A stretch of DNA of 62,286 bases from Bacteroidales bacterium (GTDB lineage Bacteria; Bacteroidota; Bacteroidia; Bacteroidales; UBA4417). Shown in pieces: positions 9,381 to 17,127 of the stretch. The stretch lies in contig JADJHD010000024.1 in NCBI GenBank assembly GCA_016707705.1, positions 1-62,286 of the forward strand. The letters are read 5' to 3'. Both the position numbers and the translations under genes were made by a program. Every line of letters begins with the position of its first letter. The stretch's first letter is position 1. The notes beneath the pieces are model-generated. The model was not told the DNA's origin. It saw only the letters and a list, made by a program, of their open reading frames with translations, and made no database searches.

Positions 9381-9388
9381 TATCTTTG
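9381..9388 (+). promoter_or_regulatory. -7 promoter box for fmt
   Basis: TATCTTTG, a full TAnnTTTG match, lies 24 bases before the ATG of fmt. The -33 element is weak. Confidence 0.5.
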
Positions 9389-9412
9389 CTGACCAATTGA
9401 AATATCAGCAGA

Positions 9413-10390
9413 ATGGACGAAAAGAGCAGGCATCTGAGAATTGTTTTTCTGGGGACTCCCGAATTTGCTGCCGTACAATTAAAGGCTGTGATTGAAGCAG
9501 GTTTTGAGGTGGCAGCAGTTGTTACCGCTCCCGACAAGCCAGCCGGCAGGGGAAGAATCCCGAAAGCATCTGCTGTTAAGGAGCTGGCTCATAGCTTTGG
9601 CTTGCCGGTTTTGCAGCCAACCAACCTCAAGAATGAAGAATTTCTCGAAGAATTAAGGTCTTTTCAGGCTAACCTTAATATAGTAGTAGCATTTAGAATG
9701 TTGCCGGAGGTTGTATGGAAGATGCCGGAGCTGGGTACCTTCAATCTGCACGCCTCCCTTCTACCTCAATACAGAGGCGCTGCACCCATTAACAGGGTTC
9801 TGATGAACGGAGAAACGATGACAGGTCTCACCACCTTCTTTCTGAGCCAGGAGATTGATACAGGCAGTATTATTGAGAGAATTGAAATACCCATTTATGA
9901 TTCGGATGATGCAGGAAGCCTTCATGACCGGATGGCAATCGCAGGATCAGATCTGGTTGTCAGAACTCTTAAGGATATTTCAATGGGCAGGGTGAATGCA
10001 ATTGATCAGCAGCAATTTTATTCTGATAGCTCTGAATTGAAGCAAGCTCCCAAAATTTTCAAGGACGATTGCCTTATTAACTGGAATCAGAACAGCAAGG
10101 CAATTCATAATCAAATACGTGGACTCAGTCCTGTACCAGCAGCCTTTACAGTGCTCAGCTCACCCGAAGGAACAAAGTTCAATCTTAAGGTATTTAAGGC
10201 TACAGAAGCCATAATTGAGGATGAAGGAGATCCCGGCAGCATTTATACTGACGGAAAGCAAATCATGGCAGTAAAAACCCTTGATGGTTATCTGGAATTG
10301 CAGGAACTTCAGCTTGAAGGCAAGAAAAGGATGGAAATCCGGGAGTTTCTGAGAGGCTTCCGCGTGGACAAGAAATGGATGGCTGGCTGA
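9413..10390 (+). CDS. fmt: Methionyl-tRNA formyltransferase
   Basis: The 325-residue enzyme transfers a formyl group from 10-formyl-THF to initiator Met-tRNA. It shows the family core: VFLGTPEFA at the N-terminus, the catalytic region FNLHASLLPQYRGAAPINR (Asn-His pair), and GLTTFFLSQEIDTGSII, followed by the C-terminal oligonucleotide-binding-like domain (LIRGLSPVPAAF-type motif, here IRGLSPVPAAF). Length and domain order are normal. It has its own promoter and is a single gene. Def is not adjacent. Confidence 0.95.
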   Translation: MDEKSRHLRIVFLGTPEFAAVQLKAVIEAGFEVAAVVTAPDKPAGRGRIPKASAVKELAHSFGLPVLQPTNLKNEEFLEELRSFQANLNIVVAFRMLPEVVWKMPELGTFNLHASLLPQYRGAAPINRVLMNGETMTGLTTFFLSQEIDTGSIIERIEIPIYDSDDAGSLHDRMAIAGSDLVVRTLKDISMGRVNAIDQQQFYSDSSELKQAPKIFKDDCLINWNQNSKAIHNQIRGLSPVPAAFTVLSSPEGTKFNLKVFKATEAIIEDEGDPGSIYTDGKQIMAVKTLDGYLELQELQLEGKKRMEIREFLRGFRVDKKWMAG

Positions 10391-10500
10391 AAATACAGGG
10401 CTTAGAGGGGGAAAAAGCCCTACAGACCGCTGATAGCAAGTGGAGTTATCAACAAAGTACCGGTTTTATTAACATTTTGAAAGGTTTTTTAACCAATGCA

Positions 10501-10530
10501 TTGAATTCATTTTGCAAAAGACTATATTTG
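10501..10530 (+). promoter_or_regulatory. Promoter of the HU gene
   Basis: TTG at 10501-10503, exactly 19 bases, then TATATTTG at 10523-10530. This is a full match to the Bacteroidota housekeeping promoter and lies 41 bases upstream of the HU start. Confidence 0.78.
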
Positions 10531-10571
10531 TGTTATATTAATTAACCATTATTAATTAAAACCTCAAAAAA

Positions 10572-10844
10572 ATGAACAAGGCAGAATTAATCGAAGCAAT
10601 GGCCGCTGAAGCCGGTATGACCAAAGCTGATGCCAAAAGGGCATTGGATTCATTCATCGTAGCTACTCACAAGGCACTGAAAAAAGGTGACAGAGTTGCT
10701 CTTGTTGGATTCGGATCATTCTCAGTTGCAAAGCGTGCTGCCCGTAAAGGCCGCAATCCACAGACTGGCAAGGAAATCAAGATTGGTGCCAAGAAAGTTG
10801 TTAAATTCAAGGCTGGCGCTGACCTTTCAAAAGCTGTTAAATAA
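10572..10844 (+). CDS. HU family DNA-binding protein
   Basis: The 90-residue protein has the canonical HU pattern: MNKAELIEAMAAEAGMTKAD, then ALKKGDRVALVGFGSFSV, the flexible arm region RKGRNPQTGKEIKI, and FKAGADLSKAV at the end. HU dimers bend DNA and compact the nucleoid. Length is typical. It has a consensus promoter with a short AT-rich leader, and a strong terminator follows, so it is monocistronic. Confidence 0.95.
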   Translation: MNKAELIEAMAAEAGMTKADAKRALDSFIVATHKALKKGDRVALVGFGSFSVAKRAARKGRNPQTGKEIKIGAKKVVKFKAGADLSKAVK

Positions 10845-10863
10845 TTTAGCTTTTGATCATACG

Positions 10864-10898
10864 AAAAGAGCTTCGGTAATCCCGAAGCTCTTTTTTTT
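10864..10898 (+). terminator. Intrinsic terminator of the HU gene
   Basis: The 13-bp stem AAAAGAGCTTCGG pairs with CCGAAGCTCTTTT across a 5-nt loop and runs into eight T residues. It also faces the convergent glycosylase gene. Confidence 0.9.
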
Positions 10899-10906
10899 GC
10901 CCCTAT

Positions 10907-11557
10907 TTAAATCCTGACCCTGGAATGGGAGAAAAATCTGTATGGAAGATGAGCATCCTCTCCGGCATACTCCACTCCTATCCTGCTGCCGATCTGTATC
11001 TGACTGCTGTCAATGTTGATTCCCCGGTCTTCTATCCATATCCTTGAATCTTCCTTGGTGTCCTTTATATCCTGAAGCATATCCATTCCGGTCATATTAT
11101 AATGTATCCCCAACAGCTTTGAGACTTTTCCAGGACCAATAGAATGTATTGGTTTCAGTTTGACTGCATTTATCCTTTCAGCCATCACTTCCTTTCCATC
11201 CAAAGGGTCAATTGCCCTGATGAGTACGGCATGAGGATTTCCTTCCACGGAGGTTACAACATTAAAGAGGGAGTGAATGCCATAGCAGAGGTAAACATAG
11301 GCGGTTCCTCCCCTGCTGTACATGATTTCTGTCCTGGGAGTCCTTCTGTCCCCATAGGCATGGGAAGCCTTGTCAGTAACACCGGCGTAAGCCTCGGTTT
11401 CTGTTATGATTCCTGAGGTGAGCACTCCATTGATTCGGGTGCACAACACCTTGCCAATCAACTCCCTGGCAATCAAGACAACATCATTCCCCTCATAAAA
11501 AGAGCGATCAGGAATCAAAGAAGTCATATGAGAATTATTTGAGGAAATATTTTCCAT
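10907..11557 (-). CDS. DNA-3-methyladenine glycosylase (Mpg/AAG family)
   Basis: The 216-residue protein carries the AAG-type core: LARELIGKVLCT-like entry, GIITETEAYAG with the catalytic Glu, DRRTPRTEIMYSRGGTAYVY, YGIHSLFNVVTS, and GPGKVSKLLGI. The enzyme excises alkylated purines from DNA. It lies immediately downstream of recQ on the same strand. The start at 11557 overlaps the recQ end by 23 bases; an alternative ATG at 11527 (MTSLIPDRSF) avoids the overlap and is equally plausible. The pairing with recQ suggests a small DNA-repair operon. Confidence 0.9.
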   Translation of the reverse strand: MENISSNNSHMTSLIPDRSFYEGNDVVLIARELIGKVLCTRINGVLTSGIITETEAYAGVTDKASHAYGDRRTPRTEIMYSRGGTAYVYLCYGIHSLFNVVTSVEGNPHAVLIRAIDPLDGKEVMAERINAVKLKPIHSIGPGKVSKLLGIHYNMTGMDMLQDIKDTKEDSRIWIEDRGINIDSSQIQIGSRIGVEYAGEDAHLPYRFFSHSRVRI

Positions 11558-13439
11558 CTTCAGTTAAAATCAATCCGGAATCAACCATCCATCGCAGTAC
11601 ACCCAGAACCTCCCTCTCCGGGATAGATGGAAGAGCCTGTATCAACTCTTCAGTAGTTTTCGACCCAGTTCCCATTAATGACATTATATGCTGCCTTAGA
11701 CCCTCAAAAGTGGCTTCCTGAGTCGATTCCTTTTTCCTTGAATGACATAGATCACAAACCCCACATTCCTTGCCAGTCTGGTCACCGAAATATTTTAACA
11801 GAGCCTGACTCCTGCAACCGCTCTCCATAGACACATAATCAATGAGTTGCTCAACTTTATAAAGAGCGTCCTTCTTCCTCTCGAAATAAAAAGTCTTTGA
11901 AAGCTCGATATTTTCCGGAGCCATTCGTTCAGAAGTGAAAATAATCTGAGGAGACTTTTTCCGGGGTATATACTCCAATATTCCGGTCTTAGCCAGATTG
12001 ATCAGCATCAAATGTACATAGGAAGTATCTGCCTGAAGTCTTCTGGCAATCTCATATTCATTTACGGAAGTGAACTCCATGAACAATCCCGAATAGGATC
12101 TCAGGAGGACTTTTATAATATTGTCGGCTTCACGGTTCTCTACCTGAAATTTGTAGAGTTCTTCCTTGCCAACCTGAAACATAACCCTGGGAGGAGAATC
12201 AAGGGCATCGGTAAGCGCCAGATAGCCTTCCCTCTCCAGTATTTTCAGCACATTATAGACTGTGATTGGCTTCAGACGATATTGGGATGCAAACAGCTCA
12301 AGATCGAAATCGAATGCCATTTCCCTGCCGCTTCCAACAGCAAGCTGGAAGAAGTTACCAAGGGCTTGATAAACCTGTCTGATGGTTGGAGGATCGGGCC
12401 AGGCCATTTCAACAAAATGCCGGGCATCCATAAGATCAGACTCCTGATAAAGCAGAATTGCGTAGGAGTTCTTCTCATCCCTGCCTGCCCTGCCGGCTTC
12501 CTGAAAATAAGCTTCCAGGTTTTCGGGCAAATCCATATGGACTACAAAGCGGACATCAGGCTTATCGATACCCATTCCAAAGGCATTGGTGGAAACCATT
12601 ACTCTGGCTTTGCCGGTCATCCACTCCTGCTGACGAGAAGAGCGAACTGCAGGCTCAAGTCCGGCATGGTAAAAATTCGCCTTGATTCCGCTTCTATTGA
12701 GGTATTCGGCAATTTCACGAGTAAGTCGGCGATTCCTGACATATACTATTCCAGTCCCGGAAATGCTGTTTGCAATTTTTACCAGTCTGCGATACTTATC
12801 CTCTTCCTTATAAACCAGATAGGCAAGATTATCGCGCTTAAAACTCTTTCTGAAAACATTGGGTGAGGCGAATCCAAGTTTGGACTGGATATCATCCACC
12901 ACCTTATCGACGGCGGTAGCAGTAAGGGCCAGAACCGGAACGCCCGGAAAAAGTGGGCGTATTGCCTCAATCTGAAGGTAAGGCGGACGGAAATCATATC
13001 CCCATTGAGAGATGCAATGCGCTTCATCCACTGCTATGAGGCAAAGCTTCATACTTCTGGCAAAATCGCGGAACGACTGGGTTGTCAGCCTTTCCGGTGA
13101 AAGATAAAGAAAGCGGGTTCTGCCCTCCATGCATTTATCATAGGAGAGCCGGATTTCATGGGGATGCATGCCTGAATGAATCTCAACAGCCTCCACACCC
13201 CTTCGGACAAGATTCTGAACCTGGTCGGCCATAAGAGCAACCAAAGGAGTGATAACCAGACACAAACCATCCATGCAAAGAGCAGGAACCTGGAAGCATA
13301 TTGACTTACCTCCGCCGGTCGGCAGCAATGCAAGTGTATCCTTACCCGCCAGTACAGAAGCTATAATATCCTCCTGCACAGGGCGGAAGGAATCATATCC
13401 CCAATACTGCTTGAGTACCTGATGTGGCTGCAAAGTCAT
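11535..13439 (-). CDS. recQ: ATP-dependent DNA helicase RecQ family
   Basis: The 634-residue superfamily 2 helicase has Walker A LPTGGGKSICFQVPAL, the Walker B box DEAHCISQWGYDFRP, motif VLALTATA, and the C-terminal motif VRFVVHMDLPENLEAYFQEAGRAGRD. The RecQ-Ct zinc region is present (GCRSQALLKYFGD then CGVCDLC). It unwinds DNA 3' to 5' in recombination and fork repair. The C-terminus ends in a winged-helix-like stretch rather than a clear HRDC domain. A variant -7 box, TATCTTCG (13452 to 13445), lies only 5 bases before the ATG, so the mRNA may be leaderless. Confidence 0.94.
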   Translation of the reverse strand: MTLQPHQVLKQYWGYDSFRPVQEDIIASVLAGKDTLALLPTGGGKSICFQVPALCMDGLCLVITPLVALMADQVQNLVRRGVEAVEIHSGMHPHEIRLSYDKCMEGRTRFLYLSPERLTTQSFRDFARSMKLCLIAVDEAHCISQWGYDFRPPYLQIEAIRPLFPGVPVLALTATAVDKVVDDIQSKLGFASPNVFRKSFKRDNLAYLVYKEEDKYRRLVKIANSISGTGIVYVRNRRLTREIAEYLNRSGIKANFYHAGLEPAVRSSRQQEWMTGKARVMVSTNAFGMGIDKPDVRFVVHMDLPENLEAYFQEAGRAGRDEKNSYAILLYQESDLMDARHFVEMAWPDPPTIRQVYQALGNFFQLAVGSGREMAFDFDLELFASQYRLKPITVYNVLKILEREGYLALTDALDSPPRVMFQVGKEELYKFQVENREADNIIKVLLRSYSGLFMEFTSVNEYEIARRLQADTSYVHLMLINLAKTGILEYIPRKKSPQIIFTSERMAPENIELSKTFYFERKKDALYKVEQLIDYVSMESGCRSQALLKYFGDQTGKECGVCDLCHSRKKESTQEATFEGLRQHIMSLMGTGSKTTEELIQALPSIPEREVLGVLRWMVDSGLILTEDGKYFLK

Positions 13440-13513
13440 ATCTGCGAAGATACAAATATTAGCTGCCTCGTTTCAATCTCTCATCAAAGCAGGTAAGCCT
13501 ATGAGTGATTTTC

Positions 13514-13521
13514 TATCTTTG
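13514..13521 (+). promoter_or_regulatory. -7 box directly abutting the aroK start
   Basis: TATCTTTG lies 4 bases before ATG 13526. A transcript starting a few bases downstream would have almost no leader. The box also rules out the in-frame upstream start at 13505. Confidence 0.6.
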
Positions 13522-13525
13522 CAGT

Positions 13526-14044
13526 ATGCGGATTTTTATCGTAGGATATATGGGAAGCGGGAAAAGCACATTTGGCCCTAAGCTGGCGAATGCGCTTCAA
13601 CTGCCATTCTATGATCTTGACATTCTGTTTGAGGAGCGCTACAAAATCAGCATTCAGAATTTCTTCAGCAAATACGGCGAAAACCATTTCAGGGAATTTG
13701 AGCATCAGATTCTAATTGAAGCTGCTGAAATGGAAGAATTTATATTATCGACAGGAGGCGGGACGCCCTGTTTCTTCGATCAGATGAATTTCATGAACGA
13801 AAGAGGAGAAACACTCTTTCTTAATCCTCCTTTTGAAGTCCTGGTAAAGCGATTGAAAACCTCTGCGAAGAAAAGGCCTTTGCTGCAAAGATTTGGAACT
13901 GCAGACTTTGAGAAAAACCTGCATGAGCATTTTGCTGAGCGGGAAATCTATTACAAACAAGCCAGTTTCATCATTGATGAAGCTTCACCAGTTGAGGAAG
14001 AAGTAGCTGAACAAATCAGGCAATATTATCTGAAGATTTCCTGA
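13526..14044 (+). CDS. aroK: Shikimate kinase
   Basis: The ATP-binding loop GYMGSGKSTFGPKLA sits at the very N-terminus. It is followed by FYDLDILFEER (shikimate-binding Asp region), FREFEHQIL, LSTGGGTPCF and the lid region TSAKKRPLL. The enzyme phosphorylates shikimate in the chorismate pathway. At 172 residues from ATG 13526 the length is normal. I reject the start at 13505 because the promoter box lies inside it. Its 3' end overlaps the convergent rlmD gene by 29 bases. Confidence 0.92.
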   Translation: MRIFIVGYMGSGKSTFGPKLANALQLPFYDLDILFEERYKISIQNFFSKYGENHFREFEHQILIEAAEMEEFILSTGGGTPCFFDQMNFMNERGETLFLNPPFEVLVKRLKTSAKKRPLLQRFGTADFEKNLHEHFAEREIYYKQASFIIDEASPVEEEVAEQIRQYYLKIS

Positions 14045-15461
14045 GGCTTAGCAGACAAACATTTTCCACATGATGGGTATGCGGGAACATATCAACCGGC
14101 TGAGTTGCCAAAACCTCGTATTTTGAATCGAGCAATGCAATATCCCGTGCCTGGGTAGCGGGATTGCATGATACATATACAATGCGTTCAGGTGAAATCT
14201 CCAGCATCTGCTCAATCACTTTTTCGTGCATTCCCGAACGTGGAGGATCTGTGATAATCACATCAGGACGTCCGTTGGCACTAACAAAATCTGCATTCAG
14301 GACTTTAGCCAGGTCCCCGGCATAAAACACTGTATTGCTGATTCCGTTCAGGACTGAGTTTTCATGAGCATCATCTATTGCCGACTCAACATACTCAACA
14401 CCAACTACTTTTGCGGCATGGGCAACCACAAAGTTTGAGATGGTACCTGTTCCGCAGTAAAGGTCATAAACGATTTCATTACCTTTTAGTCTAGCATATT
14501 CAAAGGCAGTGCGGTAGAGATAGTATGCCTGAAGTGGATTTGTCTGATAGAAAGATATGGGGCCGATCTTAAAATTGAGATTGGTTTCTCCCTTGATTGC
14601 AGCTGGCATTTCCTCAACAATAAAAGGATCCCCTTTCCAAAGATGAACCACCTGATCGGTAATCACATCATTCTTTTTCTCATTCACTACATACATGAGC
14701 GAGGTAATAGCGGGAAATGAACTTGAAATGTGATTCATGATGCCGTCGAGAGTCTCCGGTTCGTTACAGTTAACAACCAGAATGACCATCAGATGTCCGA
14801 TGGTGGTATTGCGGATAAGCAGGTTGCGGAGATATCCCTCATGTGTCCTGGCATCAAAGAACTCCAAACCCTTTTCAAGTGCATATTTTTTTATCGAGAG
14901 GCGGATTTCGTTTGAAGGTTCTGGCTGCAGATAGCAATGATCTATATCGAGGACCCTGTCGAACAACTGTGGAATATGAAACCCAAGGGCATTGGTATTT
15001 CTTTCTTCTATAGGTAGTTGCATGTCATCCTGACTGAGCCAGCGACGATTGGAGAAAGTATATTCGAGCTTGTTCCTGTAGTAGGTTGTGCGAACTGATC
15101 CAAGAATCGGAGATATTGGAGGAAACTTGAATTTTCCGATTCTGGTAAAGGCATCTTCTACTTGTTTTTGCTTGAATTTCAGCTGATCTTCGTAGGGCAT
15201 TATCTGCCATTTGCAACCTCCGCAGGTACCAAAATGGTGGCAGAAGGCATCAATTCTTCTCTCTGATTTCTGATGGAATCGGATAATCTTTCCTTCGTAG
15301 AAACTCTTTTTCTTCGCTACTACCTGTATATCCACCACATCTCCGGGAACGGCGAATGGAACAAAAACAACCAATTCATTTACTCTGGCAACTGCCTTGC
15401 CTTCCGAGCCGGCATCAAGGATTGTAACATTTTCTAATAATGGAAAGGGACGACGGGCCAT
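14016..15461 (-). CDS. rlmD: 23S rRNA (uracil-5-)-methyltransferase, RlmD/TrmA family
   Basis: A 481-residue enzyme with an N-terminal TRAM domain (VTILDAGSEGKAVARVNE), the iron-sulphur cysteines in FCHHFGTCGGCKWQ, the SAM motif VYDLYCGTGTISNFVV near residue 340, and the catalytic region VYVSCNPATQARD. The family makes m5U in 23S rRNA or tRNA; the exact target (U1939, U747 or U54) cannot be told from sequence alone. It stands alone, and a repeat-rich intergenic region lies upstream of its start. Confidence 0.9.
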   Translation of the reverse strand: MARRPFPLLENVTILDAGSEGKAVARVNELVVFVPFAVPGDVVDIQVVAKKKSFYEGKIIRFHQKSERRIDAFCHHFGTCGGCKWQIMPYEDQLKFKQKQVEDAFTRIGKFKFPPISPILGSVRTTYYRNKLEYTFSNRRWLSQDDMQLPIEERNTNALGFHIPQLFDRVLDIDHCYLQPEPSNEIRLSIKKYALEKGLEFFDARTHEGYLRNLLIRNTTIGHLMVILVVNCNEPETLDGIMNHISSSFPAITSLMYVVNEKKNDVITDQVVHLWKGDPFIVEEMPAAIKGETNLNFKIGPISFYQTNPLQAYYLYRTAFEYARLKGNEIVYDLYCGTGTISNFVVAHAAKVVGVEYVESAIDDAHENSVLNGISNTVFYAGDLAKVLNADFVSANGRPDVIITDPPRSGMHEKVIEQMLEISPERIVYVSCNPATQARDIALLDSKYEVLATQPVDMFPHTHHVENVCLLSLRKSSDNIA

Positions 15462-15867
15462 GTTTAGTTGTTAGTATTTAGTTGTTAGTGTTAAAAGTTC
15501 GGGGTTCGAGGTTCAAAGTTCGAGGTTCGGAGTTTGGGGTTCGAGGTTCGGAGTTTGCAAGTAGCTAATATTAGAACACTGATGACACTGATTACACAGA
15601 TCTTCACAGATTCCATTCTCATTCGCCAGCTGTCACACACATTTTCACATTTCTTCTCCATCTCCACACTCTTCTCCACATCCCACATCTCCACATCTCC
15701 AGCCTCACTTCCCTCTCATGCGCTCCCAATCTCCCCCAGTCTCTATCGTCTCCCCATCTCATTGTCTCCCCCCTCCGTCTCATTGTCTCCCTCGTCTCAT
15801 TGTCTCTTAGTCCCCCATCTCATCTCTCCCCATCTCTCATGTCCCCCCATCTCATTGTCTCCCCATC
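15462..15867. other. Repeat-rich intergenic region between rlmD and hydE
   Basis: This stretch between two same-strand genes holds three low-complexity blocks: an A/T block built on TTAGTTGTTAGT (15465-15490), a 7-bp tandem repeat, and a long C/T-rich tract. The middle (15575-15620) contains repeated CACTGAT and CACAGAT words. I see no gene in it. Confidence 0.7.
15496..15558. repeat. 7-bp tandem repeat, nine units
   Basis: Nine consecutive 7-mers of the form RGTTCGR (AGTTCGG, GGTTCGA, GGTTCAA, AGTTCGA, GGTTCGG, AGTTTGG, GGTTCGA, GGTTCGG, AGTTTGC) run without a gap. Confidence 0.85.
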
Positions 15868-15895
15868 TCATTGTCTCCCTTTCCCAATGTCCCTC
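15650..15895. repeat. Polypyrimidine tract with TCTCATTGTCTCCC units
   Basis: About 245 bases of almost pure C and T on the plus strand. In the second half the word TCTCATTGTCTC recurs at least five times, separated by CCCC-rich spacers at about 16-35 bp intervals. It overlaps the 3' end of hydE. Confidence 0.85.
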
Positions 15896-16977
15896 CCCTG
15901 CCGGGCGGCGAAATGACGGGAGTCACCCCATTCACCATATCCGATTTCATCACCGGCAATATGGATGCGGGCTTCGAGGCAGTTTTTGCATTCCGAGGCT
16001 TCTTCATTTATGCAGGGTTTGTCTTCATAAAGAAGGTAACCTTCACGGTATTTTACGGGGGTAAGATTGGGCATGATAATGTTTGCTCCAACTTTTAAAG
16101 CTTTTTCACGACCCTGTTTATCAAGTGTTTGCATTGCTGTAGTGGCAGCGATATTGATATCCTTCATCATAATCCTGAGGATAGCAACCATTTTAAGCGC
16201 GAGGTAGAACCTTTCGCTTTTAGGCATGAGCTGATCCCGGAATTCATAGAGAGGTGTATCCTTATGCTCGATATAGGGACCCATTCCGGCCATATCTATA
16301 TCAAACTCCTTGAAAAACAATAAATCACCGGCAAGGTCATCCAGAGTTTGGAAAGGCAGGCCAATCATCACTCCTGTTCCGACATTATATCCCAATCTCT
16401 TGAGCAGTCGAAGGGAATTGAGGCGGTATTCAAAATCATGCCTGGCATTTTTGGGATGGATGCGATAATACAGATCAGGATTGGATGATTCGATGCGCAA
16501 AAGGTACCTGTGGGCACCGGCTTCATACCAGGCCTTATAGGTTTCTTCGGTTTGTTCACCCATGGAAAGAGTGATACCAAGCTTTCCTTCAGACATTTCC
16601 TTGATGCTCTTCAGAAGTGAGGTAACACGGTTCACGAAAACCTTATCGGTACGCTCTCCAGACTGAATAACCATTGATCCGTAGCCGTTCTTAAGTGCAT
16701 ATTCAGCAGCCTCAAGGACTTCTGCATCCTCAACAAAATAGCGGTCTACGATCTTGTTTCCCTTGCGGATTCCACAATAGAAGCAATCCTTGGAACAGAT
16801 ATTCGACAATTCAACCAATCCCCGGAAATAGACTTTGTTTCCGACATACTGGCTTTTAATCTCAGCTGCCTTCCTGAAAATCAACTCCATCTCCTCTTTA
16901 TTTGCAGAAAGGAGAATTATCAGATCTTCCCTTGAGAAAGAATCCTGATTGAGAATTTCCTGAATTGATGATTGCAT
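15868..16977 (-). CDS. hydE: [FeFe]-hydrogenase maturation radical SAM protein HydE
   Basis: The 369-residue radical SAM protein has the cluster motif CSKDCFYC (CX3CX2C) in VELSNICSKDCFYCGIRKGN, then VIQSGERTD, GITLSMGEQTEE, RYLLRIESSNP and GTGVMIGLPFQT, all as in HydE, which helps build the diiron subcluster of [FeFe]-hydrogenase. HydF, HydG and the hydrogenase are not in this window. The last 9-10 residues lie in the polypyrimidine repeat, which also supplies the stop codon, so the C-terminus may have been rewritten by repeat expansion. A TAAATTTG box (16995-17002, minus strand) is 17 bases upstream of the ATG. Confidence 0.9.
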   Translation of the reverse strand: MQSSIQEILNQDSFSREDLIILLSANKEEMELIFRKAAEIKSQYVGNKVYFRGLVELSNICSKDCFYCGIRKGNKIVDRYFVEDAEVLEAAEYALKNGYGSMVIQSGERTDKVFVNRVTSLLKSIKEMSEGKLGITLSMGEQTEETYKAWYEAGAHRYLLRIESSNPDLYYRIHPKNARHDFEYRLNSLRLLKRLGYNVGTGVMIGLPFQTLDDLAGDLLFFKEFDIDMAGMGPYIEHKDTPLYEFRDQLMPKSERFYLALKMVAILRIMMKDINIAATTAMQTLDKQGREKALKVGANIIMPNLTPVKYREGYLLYEDKPCINEEASECKNCLEARIHIAGDEIGYGEWGDSRHFAARQGRDIGKGRQ

Positions 16978-16994
16978 AACGTATTTTGAGACTG

Positions 16995-17002
16995 CAAATT
17001 TA
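16995..17002 (-). promoter_or_regulatory. -7 box for hydE
   Basis: On the minus strand this reads TAAATTTG, a full TAnnTTTG match ending 17 bases before the hydE ATG. Confidence 0.5.
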
Positions 17003-17101
17003 CATCTATTCGGTTTACCAATACCTAATTAAGGTGTATACAAATTCACTGAAACACTGATATTCCATGAATCTGTCAATTCAATTCAGGTCCCGAATCC
17101 T

Positions 17102-17109
17102 TACCTTTG
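17102..17109 (+). promoter_or_regulatory. -7 box for nnr
   Basis: TACCTTTG, a full consensus match, lies 18 bases before the ATG. No clear -33 TTG at the expected spacing. Confidence 0.5.
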
Positions 17110-17127
17110 ATTGATTAATTTCCGACC

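Noticed and set aside
12012..12866. Long plus-strand frame opposite recQ
   Set aside because: It is antisense to a clear RecQ helicase in full frame and has no recognisable motifs.
15534..16064. Open frame of 176 codons in the C/T tract
   Set aside because: It is made of Ser/Pro/Leu codons from low-complexity DNA and runs antisense into hydE.
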